Shown here piece by piece: positions 1-6,544 of a stretch of 8,657 nucleotides of DNA. The notes under the pieces are model-generated. The model had not been told where the DNA came from. It made no database searches and worked only from the letters and a program-made list of their open reading frames with translations. The DNA is taken from NCBI GenBank assembly GCA_947448095.1, contig CANFNN010000105.1, positions 1 through 8,657 on the forward strand, in the 5' to 3' direction. A program made the translations under genes and the position numbers. The stretch's first letter is position 1. The number at the start of each line of letters is the position of its first letter. Source of the DNA: Bacteriovoracaceae bacterium (GTDB lineage Bacteria; Bdellovibrionota; Bacteriovoracia; Bacteriovoracales; Bacteriovoracaceae).

Positions 1-183
1 AAACAAGCTCAAGAAAAAGGGCTCAAAGATCCTTCGAAAATGATTTTCCAGGTTATGAAACTGCACGCTCTTGGACTCAAGGGCGCGTTTGCGATTGATA
101 GAAAAAGTCAACCGATTCAGGCCAAAGGCATCCCGATGCTTTGTGCAGAAATACCAGATCTTTTAGAAGATATTAATTTTTAA
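1..183 (+). CDS. 3' end of an unrecognised gene
   Basis: Reading frame 1 is open from the first base and ends at TAA 181-183, giving the last 60 residues of a protein that begins before the window. The tail is lysine-rich at first (KQAQEKGLKDPSKM), then has a short hydrophobic-charged stretch (LGLKGAFAIDRKSQPI) that looks like paired beta strands, and ends LLEDINF. I do not recognise the family from this fragment. There is a faint resemblance to the C-terminal strands of Ntn-hydrolase asparaginases, too weak to use as a call. It sits only 21 nt before the lipid kinase start with no hairpin terminator between, so it is probably the preceding gene of the same operon. The full gene upstream would be needed to name it. 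Confidence 0.7.
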   Translation, partial: KQAQEKGLKDPSKMIFQVMKLHALGLKGAFAIDRKSQPIQAKGIPMLCAEIPDLLEDINF

Positions 184-192
184 GAAACCAAC

Positions 193-197
193 AAGGA
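193..197 (+). promoter_or_regulatory. Ribosome-binding site of the lipid kinase gene
   Basis: AAGGA lies 7 nt before the ATG at 205, a good Shine-Dalgarno match at normal spacing. It supports 205 as the start, which also begins the first beta strand of the kinase fold directly. Confidence 0.6.
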
Positions 198-204
198 TTT
201 TTAT

Positions 205-1185
205 ATGGCCCAAATTTCAGTTTATTTAAATGCTCTTTCTTCAAAAAGTCATTCGGCTTTTTCTGAAGAAGAACTTAAGAAATTCTTTTTTCGGCATGAT
301 TTAGTCATTCATAATCCAGGAAGTCTGGATGAATTGAATGAACAGGTTTTGGCCGATGTTGATAATGGAACTGAGTACATCTTCGCCGTAGGTGGAGACG
401 GAACAATGAACACTATCTCGCAAAACCTGGTTGGAAAGAAAACCAAACTCATGGTTCTTCCCACTGGTACGGCCAATGACTTTGCCAAAGAGCTTGGCAT
501 GAGTAACAACCTTAAAAAGATCTCTAAAATTTTTAACGCCCAAACAACTAAACAAATTGATGCCATTAAAGTGAATGGAAAATTCATGATGACCAACGGT
601 GGTATTGGTATGGCGTGCGAAGTCGCAAGCACTGTGGATCATTTAAGAAAAAATAGTTCGATGTTTAAAAAAATGATGAAAACTATTGGGAAAGAAACCT
701 ATTCAGTGGTTTACGCTCAAAAGATGCTCACCAGCCCCTATCAGGCAAGAAAAGTCTTTATTGAGTCAAAGGATTCTCCGCTACTTAATGGTCTTGTGAA
801 CACTCCTATGATTTTGATTAATAACCAGGAATATATTGGTGGAAAGTTTCAAGTAGCACCTAAAACAAAAAACAATGATGGAAAATTTAATGTCACGATT
901 TTCTTACACCAAAACCGATTTGATTTCTTAAAATGCACACTACAAATGATGAGAGGTCACTACCCGACTGACGATAAAAATCTTATCTCATTTGAGACTG
1001 ATCAACTGACAATGAATAGCGCTGATGGAGAGCCACTTCGCTTTTTTGGGGATGGGGAAATTTTCCAGGAATCTAATATGATTGATCTTTCAATCGTTCC
1101 AGATGCTCTTGATGTATTTACCTATAAAGGTGAGTCCCTTTTATGTTCAAGTCACTCACTTGATAAAATCGACATGATCCAATGA
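205..1185 (+). CDS. Diacylglycerol kinase family lipid kinase (YegS/DgkB-like)
   Basis: A 326-residue protein of the DAGK catalytic-domain superfamily, which phosphorylates lipid alcohols (diacylglycerol, sphingosine/ceramide or similar) with a nucleotide triphosphate, usually at the inner face of the cytoplasmic membrane. Visible hallmarks are the nucleotide-binding GGDGT at residues 63-67, the PTGTANDFA motif at 86-94, NGGIG at 132-136, the GG...VAP segment at 213-220 followed by DG at 226-227, and acidic DGE motifs at 275-277 and 284-286 in the C-terminal beta domain. Length is normal for bacterial YegS/DgkB-type proteins (about 300 residues). There is no signal peptide or membrane segment. 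Its last codons overlap the next gene in an ATGA (1182-1185), which ties it to the acyl-reductase genes downstream and suggests that its substrate is a lipid made or modified by them. The exact substrate cannot be read from the sequence. Confidence 0.9.
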   Translation: MAQISVYLNALSSKSHSAFSEEELKKFFFRHDLVIHNPGSLDELNEQVLADVDNGTEYIFAVGGDGTMNTISQNLVGKKTKLMVLPTGTANDFAKELGMSNNLKKISKIFNAQTTKQIDAIKVNGKFMMTNGGIGMACEVASTVDHLRKNSSMFKKMMKTIGKETYSVVYAQKMLTSPYQARKVFIESKDSPLLNGLVNTPMILINNQEYIGGKFQVAPKTKNNDGKFNVTIFLHQNRFDFLKCTLQMMRGHYPTDDKNLISFETDQLTMNSADGEPLRFFGDGEIFQESNMIDLSIVPDALDVFTYKGESLLCSSHSLDKIDMIQ

Positions 1186-2222
1186 ATATTCTCGTTATTG
1201 GTGGAACAGGATTTATCGGTCAACGCTTGGTGCGCTCTTTGAGTGAAAGGGGGGAGAGATTATTTCTTCTCGTTCGAAGTGAGAGTTTAGAGAAAGCCAA
1301 AAAAACCTTCCGAGATCTTCCTACGATTACATTTTTGAATGGTGATATTGAGAAAACAGATCTCTTAACTAACCTTTCTTCGGCAGGTGAAGTGCTGTGT
1401 GAGATTGAGTGCGTAGTTCATCTGGCTGCCGTTTACGAATTGGACGTCTCATTTCAAGATGCCTACATGAAGAATGTCATTGGGACTCAAAACGTTTTAA
1501 AGTTTTTGGGGCGCCTAGTGAATTTAAAATATTTTCATTTCTTTAGTACCTATGCGGCGAACCAAGTACTCAAAGGAAATATTTTAGAAAATGATCTGAT
1601 TAAAGAAAATTCTCATTTTTTTGATAACTACGCAAAAAGTAAAAATCTATCCGAGCATTTGGTACGTAAAAAAGTCTCCAAAACCTATCAGACCATCATT
1701 CATCGTCCCGGCATCATTGTAGGAAACAGTAAAACCGGCCAAAGAGACAATGATAATGGTCCTTATTATTTTTTTGATTTCATCCAAAACTTAAAAAAGC
1801 TTCCCCTAGTCCGAGACAAATTAAAATATCTTCCCCTGCCCGTGCAAAAAGCCTCGACTATGCCAGTGGTTCCGGTGGATGTATTAGTCGACTGGTCCAC
1901 TCATATAATTCTGAACCCTAAAGACAGGGATCTGAGTGTCTACCATCTCATCCCTAAGACGCCCATCTCGACCAAGGAGTTTTTGGAAGCCTCAATGAAG
2001 TGTTTAAGTCTTCCTCTTGAAATAATTTGTGTGCCAAAAACTAAGATCTTTGCCCCACTCTTCCGATTACTAAGTATACCCAAAGAATTGGTTTTTTATA
2101 TGGAACAGGCGGCCACACTGGATAGAACAAATCTTAACACGGATTATCCGGAGCTTATTGAGCCGGAGTTTCAAACCTATCTTCCTATTCTGATTGAAGA
2201 ATATTGCCGTACTAAGGCATGA
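1182..2222 (+). CDS. Extended SDR family NAD(P)-dependent reductase (3-beta-HSD / thioester-reductase-like)
   Basis: A 346-residue Rossmann-fold oxidoreductase of the extended short-chain dehydrogenase class. The N-terminus carries the cofactor loop GGTGFIG (residues 7-13), then a VVHLAA strand (78-83), the catalytic Ser at about 122 (FFSTYAA), and the catalytic Tyr150-x-x-x-Lys154 (YAKSK). The segment HRPGIIVGNSKTG (from 174) and the later PVVPVDVLVD segment match what I remember of the male-sterility/thioester-reductase branch, whose members reduce acyl thioesters to aldehydes or alcohols. The 3-beta-hydroxysteroid dehydrogenase branch, including OleD-type beta-keto acid reductases, is an alternative. 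The start ATG overlaps the lipid kinase stop and has no Shine-Dalgarno of its own, so translation is probably coupled. The 3' end again forms an ATGA overlap with the next gene. The enzyme class is secure; the substrate is inferred only from context. Confidence 0.88.
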   Translation: MNILVIGGTGFIGQRLVRSLSERGERLFLLVRSESLEKAKKTFRDLPTITFLNGDIEKTDLLTNLSSAGEVLCEIECVVHLAAVYELDVSFQDAYMKNVIGTQNVLKFLGRLVNLKYFHFFSTYAANQVLKGNILENDLIKENSHFFDNYAKSKNLSEHLVRKKVSKTYQTIIHRPGIIVGNSKTGQRDNDNGPYYFFDFIQNLKKLPLVRDKLKYLPLPVQKASTMPVVPVDVLVDWSTHIILNPKDRDLSVYHLIPKTPISTKEFLEASMKCLSLPLEIICVPKTKIFAPLFRLLSIPKELVFYMEQAATLDRTNLNTDYPELIEPEFQTYLPILIEEYCRTKA

Positions 2223-4252
2223 AAGAAATTATCAAATTAAGTTTTGGTAGCTCTAGTGATAATTTCGATGATGAAATCGAAATGAATGGACATAAAATTC
2301 ATATCCGAGGCATCGGAGTGGATTATGATTTTGATCTGGCGTTAAGTATTGTTAAAAAATACGCCAAAGAATGTGATGCCTTCGCTCTTTCGGGATTTAT
2401 TCTCGATATCAAACAACAAAATAAGACTCACGTGCACCGTATGGTCAAGGCCATTCGTGAAGCCGCTGGAGATACACCGGTCTTAGATGGAAACATGCTA
2501 AGAAAAGCAGCTTTCCCTTGGGCGCTTAAGAAATTTATTGATCAAGAAAAGCATTTTCTCTCAAATAAAACCATCGCCTTTTACACTGGGCTAGTTCAAT
2601 GGAATATTCTGCCTTTTTTTCAAGACTATGATTGCAAATTGGTTTTTGGTGATCTGTTTTTTTCCATGGGTGTTCCGGTTAGTATCAATGGACTCAAGGC
2701 ACTGGATACGTTTCTTAGAATCAATGCGCCTGTTTTGAGCCGATTAAGACTTAAAAAGAAAATCAAAAGAGATTTTGGCGCTCTTGAATCAAAATCAATC
2801 ACCATGAAAAGCTTTTTTGATGCCGATATTTTCTTCATGACTGAGTCTCAACTCAAATTTACTGAGCTCAATGATTTGACAGGAAAGACAGTCATCATTG
2901 ACCGATTATCTGAAGAGCATGAAAAAAAATTGATCAACGCCAAAGCCCTGCGCATTCTAACTCTTTTTCCTTCTTACGCTAATCTGCCTCAACTCAGCAC
3001 CTCAGTGATTGAGGCGATTCTTCATATCACTCACCCTCGCGGGATACTGACTGAAGAAGATGTTTTAGATTATTTGCAAACCTTTGAAATTCAGCCGCGT
3101 ATTCAAACCAATTCATTTGCCGAATCTAATATTGATCATTTTGCTTTTATCATTCATCCTCTGTCTAAAAATCAAATCGCGCAGATCCCTGGGCTGAGTT
3201 TTCTGAGTAAGTCTCCCCTTTTGGATCTGGCGGAAAATCTCGCGGCGAAAGTTCCAGGTCATCACTACTGCACGATCACGGGAATAAAATCAGAGTTTGA
3301 CGGTAAAGAAGTTGAGGGTCATTTATATATGATTCCTGCCACGCCTAAAATGCTACTCACGACTCCGGTAGAGAAAGTTTATGATTCTCTTTCTCAAATT
3401 TGTACCTTGGCACATAAACGAGGCGCTAAACTCATAGGTCTAGGTGCTTACACCAAAATTGTTGGTGATGCCGGAGTAACAGTTAATCAGCGCTCCCCGA
3501 TTCCTGTTACGACTGGGAACACTCTTTCTGCTGCAGCCACTCTCTGGGCGGCAAGCTTTGGGATTGAGAAAATGGGCATGGTTCATAAAAAAGACGGACG
3601 CTTTGATGGTACCTGCATGATAATTGGTGCTACCGGTAGTATTGGAAAAATATGCGCGAAAGTACTCGCTAACCAGTGGAAAAAAATTGTGGTGGTCGCC
3701 CCAAGGCCTTATAAGGTTTTAGAACTCGTAGCCCTATTGAAAGCCTTTGCTCCAGAAGCCGAAATCATTGGAACCACAAATCCTAATAAATATTCAGGCG
3801 AAAGTGATTTAATCGTGACCTCGACTTCGGCCCAAGGGGAAAAAGTCATTGATATCGATTTGATTAAACCGGGCTGTGTGGTTTGTGATGTTAGTCGACC
3901 ATTTGATATCTCACTGGAAGATGCCGCCAAAAGACGCGACATCTTAATTATTGCTAGTGGTGAAGTGGAGCTTCCGGGGAATGTCAAAATTGATAAAACC
4001 ATTGGTCTTGAAGGTGAAACTGTTTACGCTTGCTTGGCGGAGACTGCCCTTTTGACGATGGAAGGACTCCTTGAGAGTTTTTCCATGTCGCGCGAACTGT
4101 CCTATGAAAAGATCATCCAAATTGATCGACTATCTCGCAAGCACGGAATCAGGCTCTCAAGCATCATGGGACACACCGGTGAGATCAAAGAAGCTGAAAT
4201 CGATTTGTGTCGTAAATACGCTCTGGAAAACCTCAAGAAAATGGCGAAGTAA
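2219..4252 (+). CDS. Two-domain protein: quinate-5-dehydrogenase-annotated family fused to long-chain acyl-ACP reductase (AAR)
   Basis: A 677-residue fusion. Residues from about 305 to 645 align end to end, from memory, with the 341-residue cyanobacterial acyl-ACP reductase that makes fatty aldehydes from acyl-ACP/CoA with NADPH. Matches include FAFIIHPLS near 308, the IGLGAYTKIV segment at 406-415, the TTGN motif at 431-434, the Rossmann loop GATGSIG at 470-476, and VYACLAETALL at 602-612, in which Cys605 matches the acyl-enzyme cysteine (Cys294) of Synechococcus elongatus AAR. Residues 1 to about 300 (SFGSSSDN at 8-15, DAFALSGF at 53-60, LVFGDLFFSMGVP at 141-153, ILTEEDVLDYL at 276-286) resemble a family of roughly 300-residue proteins usually labelled quinate 5-dehydrogenase in Deinococcus-Thermus and Firmicutes; I know of no proof for that label. 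No membrane segment is seen. The gene starts in an ATGA overlap with the SDR gene. AAR activity is a strong prediction; the role of the N-terminal half is unknown. Confidence 0.85.
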   Translation: MKEIIKLSFGSSSDNFDDEIEMNGHKIHIRGIGVDYDFDLALSIVKKYAKECDAFALSGFILDIKQQNKTHVHRMVKAIREAAGDTPVLDGNMLRKAAFPWALKKFIDQEKHFLSNKTIAFYTGLVQWNILPFFQDYDCKLVFGDLFFSMGVPVSINGLKALDTFLRINAPVLSRLRLKKKIKRDFGALESKSITMKSFFDADIFFMTESQLKFTELNDLTGKTVIIDRLSEEHEKKLINAKALRILTLFPSYANLPQLSTSVIEAILHITHPRGILTEEDVLDYLQTFEIQPRIQTNSFAESNIDHFAFIIHPLSKNQIAQIPGLSFLSKSPLLDLAENLAAKVPGHHYCTITGIKSEFDGKEVEGHLYMIPATPKMLLTTPVEKVYDSLSQICTLAHKRGAKLIGLGAYTKIVGDAGVTVNQRSPIPVTTGNTLSAAATLWAASFGIEKMGMVHKKDGRFDGTCMIIGATGSIGKICAKVLANQWKKIVVVAPRPYKVLELVALLKAFAPEAEIIGTTNPNKYSGESDLIVTSTSAQGEKVIDIDLIKPGCVVCDVSRPFDISLEDAAKRRDILIIASGEVELPGNVKIDKTIGLEGETVYACLAETALLTMEGLLESFSMSRELSYEKIIQIDRLSRKHGIRLSSIMGHTGEIKEAEIDLCRKYALENLKKMAK

Positions 4253-4322
4253 TTCATCCCTGACTCTAATTCTCTTACATTATTCTTTTATTAAATTAGG
4301 CCCAGTATCCGAATAGATAAGC
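4253..4322 (+). other. 70-nt intergenic gap, the longest in the window
   Basis: This is the only spacing of more than about 21 nt between genes here. It is AT-rich and pyrimidine-rich. I see no inverted repeat with a T-tract, so no intrinsic terminator. TATTCT at 4281-4286 could pass as a -10 element, but its best upstream partner is poor and badly spaced. No clear Shine-Dalgarno precedes the ATG at 4323. The gap may hold a weak internal promoter, but the sequence does not establish one. Confidence 0.4.
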
Positions 4323-5153
4323 ATGAAAATTCATCATCTTAACTGTGGCTCATTCTGTGCGCTCGGGCATCCTGTATTAAACAGACTTCTTCCTCAATTG
4401 GATCAGTTCAATCTCGTTTGTCACTGCCTATTGATTGAATCCCAAAGTGGGCTCATTTTGGTCGATACAGGCCTTGGTCTCAAAGACATTAGTAATCAGG
4501 AAAGATATAAATCGAATTTTGTTTTCAATCACCTGGCGCGCCCTAAGCTTGATGTAGAAGAAACGGCCTTTATGCAAATTATCAAAAAAGGCTTTAACCC
4601 TAAAGATGTGAAACATATTATTGCCACTCATTTTGACTCGGATCATATCGGGGGCATTGCAGATTTTCCAGATGCGGTGGTGCACGTTTTAAAAGAGGAA
4701 TGGGAGGCGGCCAAAAAGCCCATCACACCAAAAGAAAAAGTTCGCTACTCCCCGATTCGCTGGGAGGCCAATCCTTATATTGAAACCTATAGAACTCAAG
4801 GTGATGATTGGAAGGGACTAGGAAAAGTTCAAACGATCAAGGGAATTTCTGAGCCCATCCATTTAGTTTCACTTCCTGGGCACACCCGAGGCCACGCTGG
4901 AGTTCTGATAGAAGGTCAGTCCCCAGTCTTTTTCACAGGGGATTCTTTTTTACTTGAATCCCAGCTTTTGGATAAACCCTATCCTTTACCAATCACTGCC
5001 TATAATCAACTGACCCATGATAATCCTAAACAGGCCGAAGAGACGTTGAAAAAAATTAGATTGATACATCAACAAGAGCCGGAGCTTGCGATTATTTCTT
5101 CGCACGATAGAAGTCTCTTTCTCAGAAGCCTTGCTCAAGAAGAGAAGGACTAA
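4323..5153 (+). CDS. Metallo-beta-lactamase-fold hydrolase (lactonase-like subfamily)
   Basis: A 276-residue soluble MBL-fold protein. Metal-site residues are visible: THFDSDH (His103, Asp105, Asp107, His108), GHTRGH (His187), FTGDS (Asp207) and SSHD (His261). The N-terminus MKIHHLNCGS followed by LVDTGLG (46-52) is typical of a widespread subfamily close to N-acyl-homoserine lactonases (AttM/AiiA), glyoxalase II-like thioesterases and related ester hydrolases. The classical HxHxDH motif is changed to HxDxDH here, with Asp105 replacing the middle His, a variant I recall in other members of the subfamily. ATG 4323 is the only possible start, because an in-frame TAG lies three codons upstream at 4314-4316. 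The stop overlaps the P450 start by one base (TAATG). In this operon it could open a lactone or cleave an acyl thioester or ester made by neighbours; that is inference. Confidence 0.88.
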   Translation: MKIHHLNCGSFCALGHPVLNRLLPQLDQFNLVCHCLLIESQSGLILVDTGLGLKDISNQERYKSNFVFNHLARPKLDVEETAFMQIIKKGFNPKDVKHIIATHFDSDHIGGIADFPDAVVHVLKEEWEAAKKPITPKEKVRYSPIRWEANPYIETYRTQGDDWKGLGKVQTIKGISEPIHLVSLPGHTRGHAGVLIEGQSPVFFTGDSFLLESQLLDKPYPLPITAYNQLTHDNPKQAEETLKKIRLIHQQEPELAIISSHDRSLFLRSLAQEEKD

Positions 5154-6544
5154 TGAGCGAGAAGAATTTGCCACCAGGACCAAGATCATTTTGGGAATTA
5201 ATTAGCATGATTTTTCAGCGTCAGAAAAATCCGATTAAGCTATATGAAAATATTTTTGCCAAATACGGCGATGTGGTCTTTTTTAAATTAGCGAGCTTTC
5301 GTTTTGTCATGCTTAACGATGCTGAAGCAATTGAGCAAGTTCTGCAAACTGACGCGCAAAACTACACTAAATCTAGCTCCTATGACCGATTTCGAATTAT
5401 TTTTGGCAATGGGCTACTAGTCAGTGAAGGCGAAGTTTGGAAAAAGCAACGCCGTTTAATGGCAGGAAGTTTTTCCACCAAACAAATAGAAAAGCTTCAT
5501 CCCATCATGGTGCGTGAAACAAGTGCCATCCTGAATAAGTGGAAGGTGGGAGAAAAACTTGATTTGGCCAAAGAAATGAATCTCATGACTCTTGAAATTA
5601 TCAGTGTGGGGCTTCTGGGAAAAAGACAAGAAAACGATTCAGTCGTTCTCAGAGAAGCTCTTCAGGATATTCTCGAGTATTTGCAATCCTCAAGGCACCT
5701 TTGGCTTCAGCTTTTGATTGCTCCTTTTCCGGTTAAAGACAAATATCAAGCGGCCATCAAGCTTGAGGCCATGTTGCCCCTAAAAAGTACCAAGAAGTTT
5801 TTAGGCTCGATTCAAAAAGTGAATCAACTGGTGCTGGCCTTAATTGAGGAGCGCCGAAGTAAAAACCTGATGGAGAATTTTCTGGATATGCTGATTAAAA
5901 CCAGCGGAAGCGATGAAGACTCCAAAATGAGTGATCAACAAATGCGCGATGAGGTTTTAAATATCTTACTCGCAGGCCATGAAAGTACCGCCAATGCTCT
6001 GACGTGGACTTGGCATGAGTTATTAAAAAACCCCGAGGTCTATCAGAAAATTAAACAGGAAGTTCACCAAGTCGTTAAAGGTGAGACTCCCATGTATGAG
6101 GAGCTTGAACAGCTCACCTATACACGGGCGGTGTTTGAAGAAACCATCAGACTCTATCCCCCTTTTTGGAGGGTTTCTCGAAAAAACAAAATCCCCACAA
6201 AAATTAAAAACTTTGATATTCCTGAAATCACCAATGTGATTGTTTCCCTCTATACCATTCAAAGATCTAAAAAATATTGGAAGGCTCCCGAAAAATTTCA
6301 ACCTGAGCGCTTTTTAGAGGGCGGAGAAGAGCATGCAAAGTTCGCATACATTCCTTTTGGGGCGGGGCCTCGGATTTGTATCGGAATGAATTTTGCCATA
6401 GTCGAGGCCCTGACGATTCTGAGTACGATGATCAAAAAATATGACATTGAAAAAGCTTTTGAGAGTGATCCCACTTACCTTATGAGTCTGACCCTACAAC
6501 CTAAAGAAGGCTGCATGGTAAGGGTCAAGAAGGCGAAGGCTTGA
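5153..6544 (+). CDS. Cytochrome P450, soluble, fatty-acid-hydroxylase-like
   Basis: A complete 463-residue P450 monooxygenase, which inserts one oxygen atom from O2 into a hydrophobic substrate. Landmarks are the proline hinge PPGP (7-10), C-helix WKKQRR (96-101), I-helix oxygen-binding AGHEST (274-279), K-helix ExxR (Glu330 to Arg333, in EETIRLYPP), PERF (385-388), and the heme loop FGAGPRICIG (402-411) with Cys409 as the iron ligand. The AGHEST and heme-loop forms resemble CYP102/CYP110/CYP4-type fatty acid and alkane hydroxylases. There is no N-terminal membrane anchor and no fused reductase, and no ferredoxin or ferredoxin reductase gene is in the window, so electrons must come from elsewhere. 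The start overlaps the hydrolase stop in TAATG, with GAAGGA at 5144-5149 closely upstream. Its stop overlaps the TTG start of the ligase. The likely substrate is an acyl chain or lipid handled by this operon. Confidence 0.95.
   Translation: MSEKNLPPGPRSFWELISMIFQRQKNPIKLYENIFAKYGDVVFFKLASFRFVMLNDAEAIEQVLQTDAQNYTKSSSYDRFRIIFGNGLLVSEGEVWKKQRRLMAGSFSTKQIEKLHPIMVRETSAILNKWKVGEKLDLAKEMNLMTLEIISVGLLGKRQENDSVVLREALQDILEYLQSSRHLWLQLLIAPFPVKDKYQAAIKLEAMLPLKSTKKFLGSIQKVNQLVLALIEERRSKNLMENFLDMLIKTSGSDEDSKMSDQQMRDEVLNILLAGHESTANALTWTWHELLKNPEVYQKIKQEVHQVVKGETPMYEELEQLTYTRAVFEETIRLYPPFWRVSRKNKIPTKIKNFDIPEITNVIVSLYTIQRSKKYWKAPEKFQPERFLEGGEEHAKFAYIPFGAGPRICIGMNFAIVEALTILSTMIKKYDIEKAFESDPTYLMSLTLQPKEGCMVRVKKAKA
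6528..6543 (+). promoter_or_regulatory. Ribosome-binding site and TTG start of the ligase-UbiA gene
   Basis: AGAAGG at 6528-6533 lies 7 nt before TTG 6541-6543, which shares two bases with the P450 stop (TTGA, 6541-6544). The next in-frame ATG, at 6592, has no Shine-Dalgarno and would remove the first helix and the HPHKMAV segment that ANL-family ligases normally keep, so TTG is preferred. Confidence 0.7.

Noticed and set aside
301..642. Minus-strand open frames of about 110 codons across the lipid kinase
   Set aside because: They lie opposite a gene with clear GGDGT and PTGTANDFA motifs, have no recognisable domain, and are explained by its codon use.
2219..3120. Calling the N-terminal half of the 677-residue protein a true quinate/shikimate dehydrogenase
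   Set aside because: The characteristic substrate and cofactor motifs of AroE/YdiB are not visible; only resemblance to a family carrying that database label is seen, so the label is reported as doubtful.
3709..4002. Minus-strand open frame inside the AAR half
   Set aside because: It is the shadow of the Rossmann region of the AAR domain; its composition is serine/isoleucine-rich and it has no family signal.
4071..4316. Plus-strand 81-codon frame running over the AAR stop into the 70-nt gap
   Set aside because: Most of it overlaps the conserved AAR C-terminus in another frame, it has no good ribosome-binding site, and its protein looks random.
4253..4322. Promoter or terminator in the 70-nt gap
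   Set aside because: No stem-loop with a T-run is visible, and the best -10-like hexamer lacks a -35 partner at proper spacing, so neither was called.
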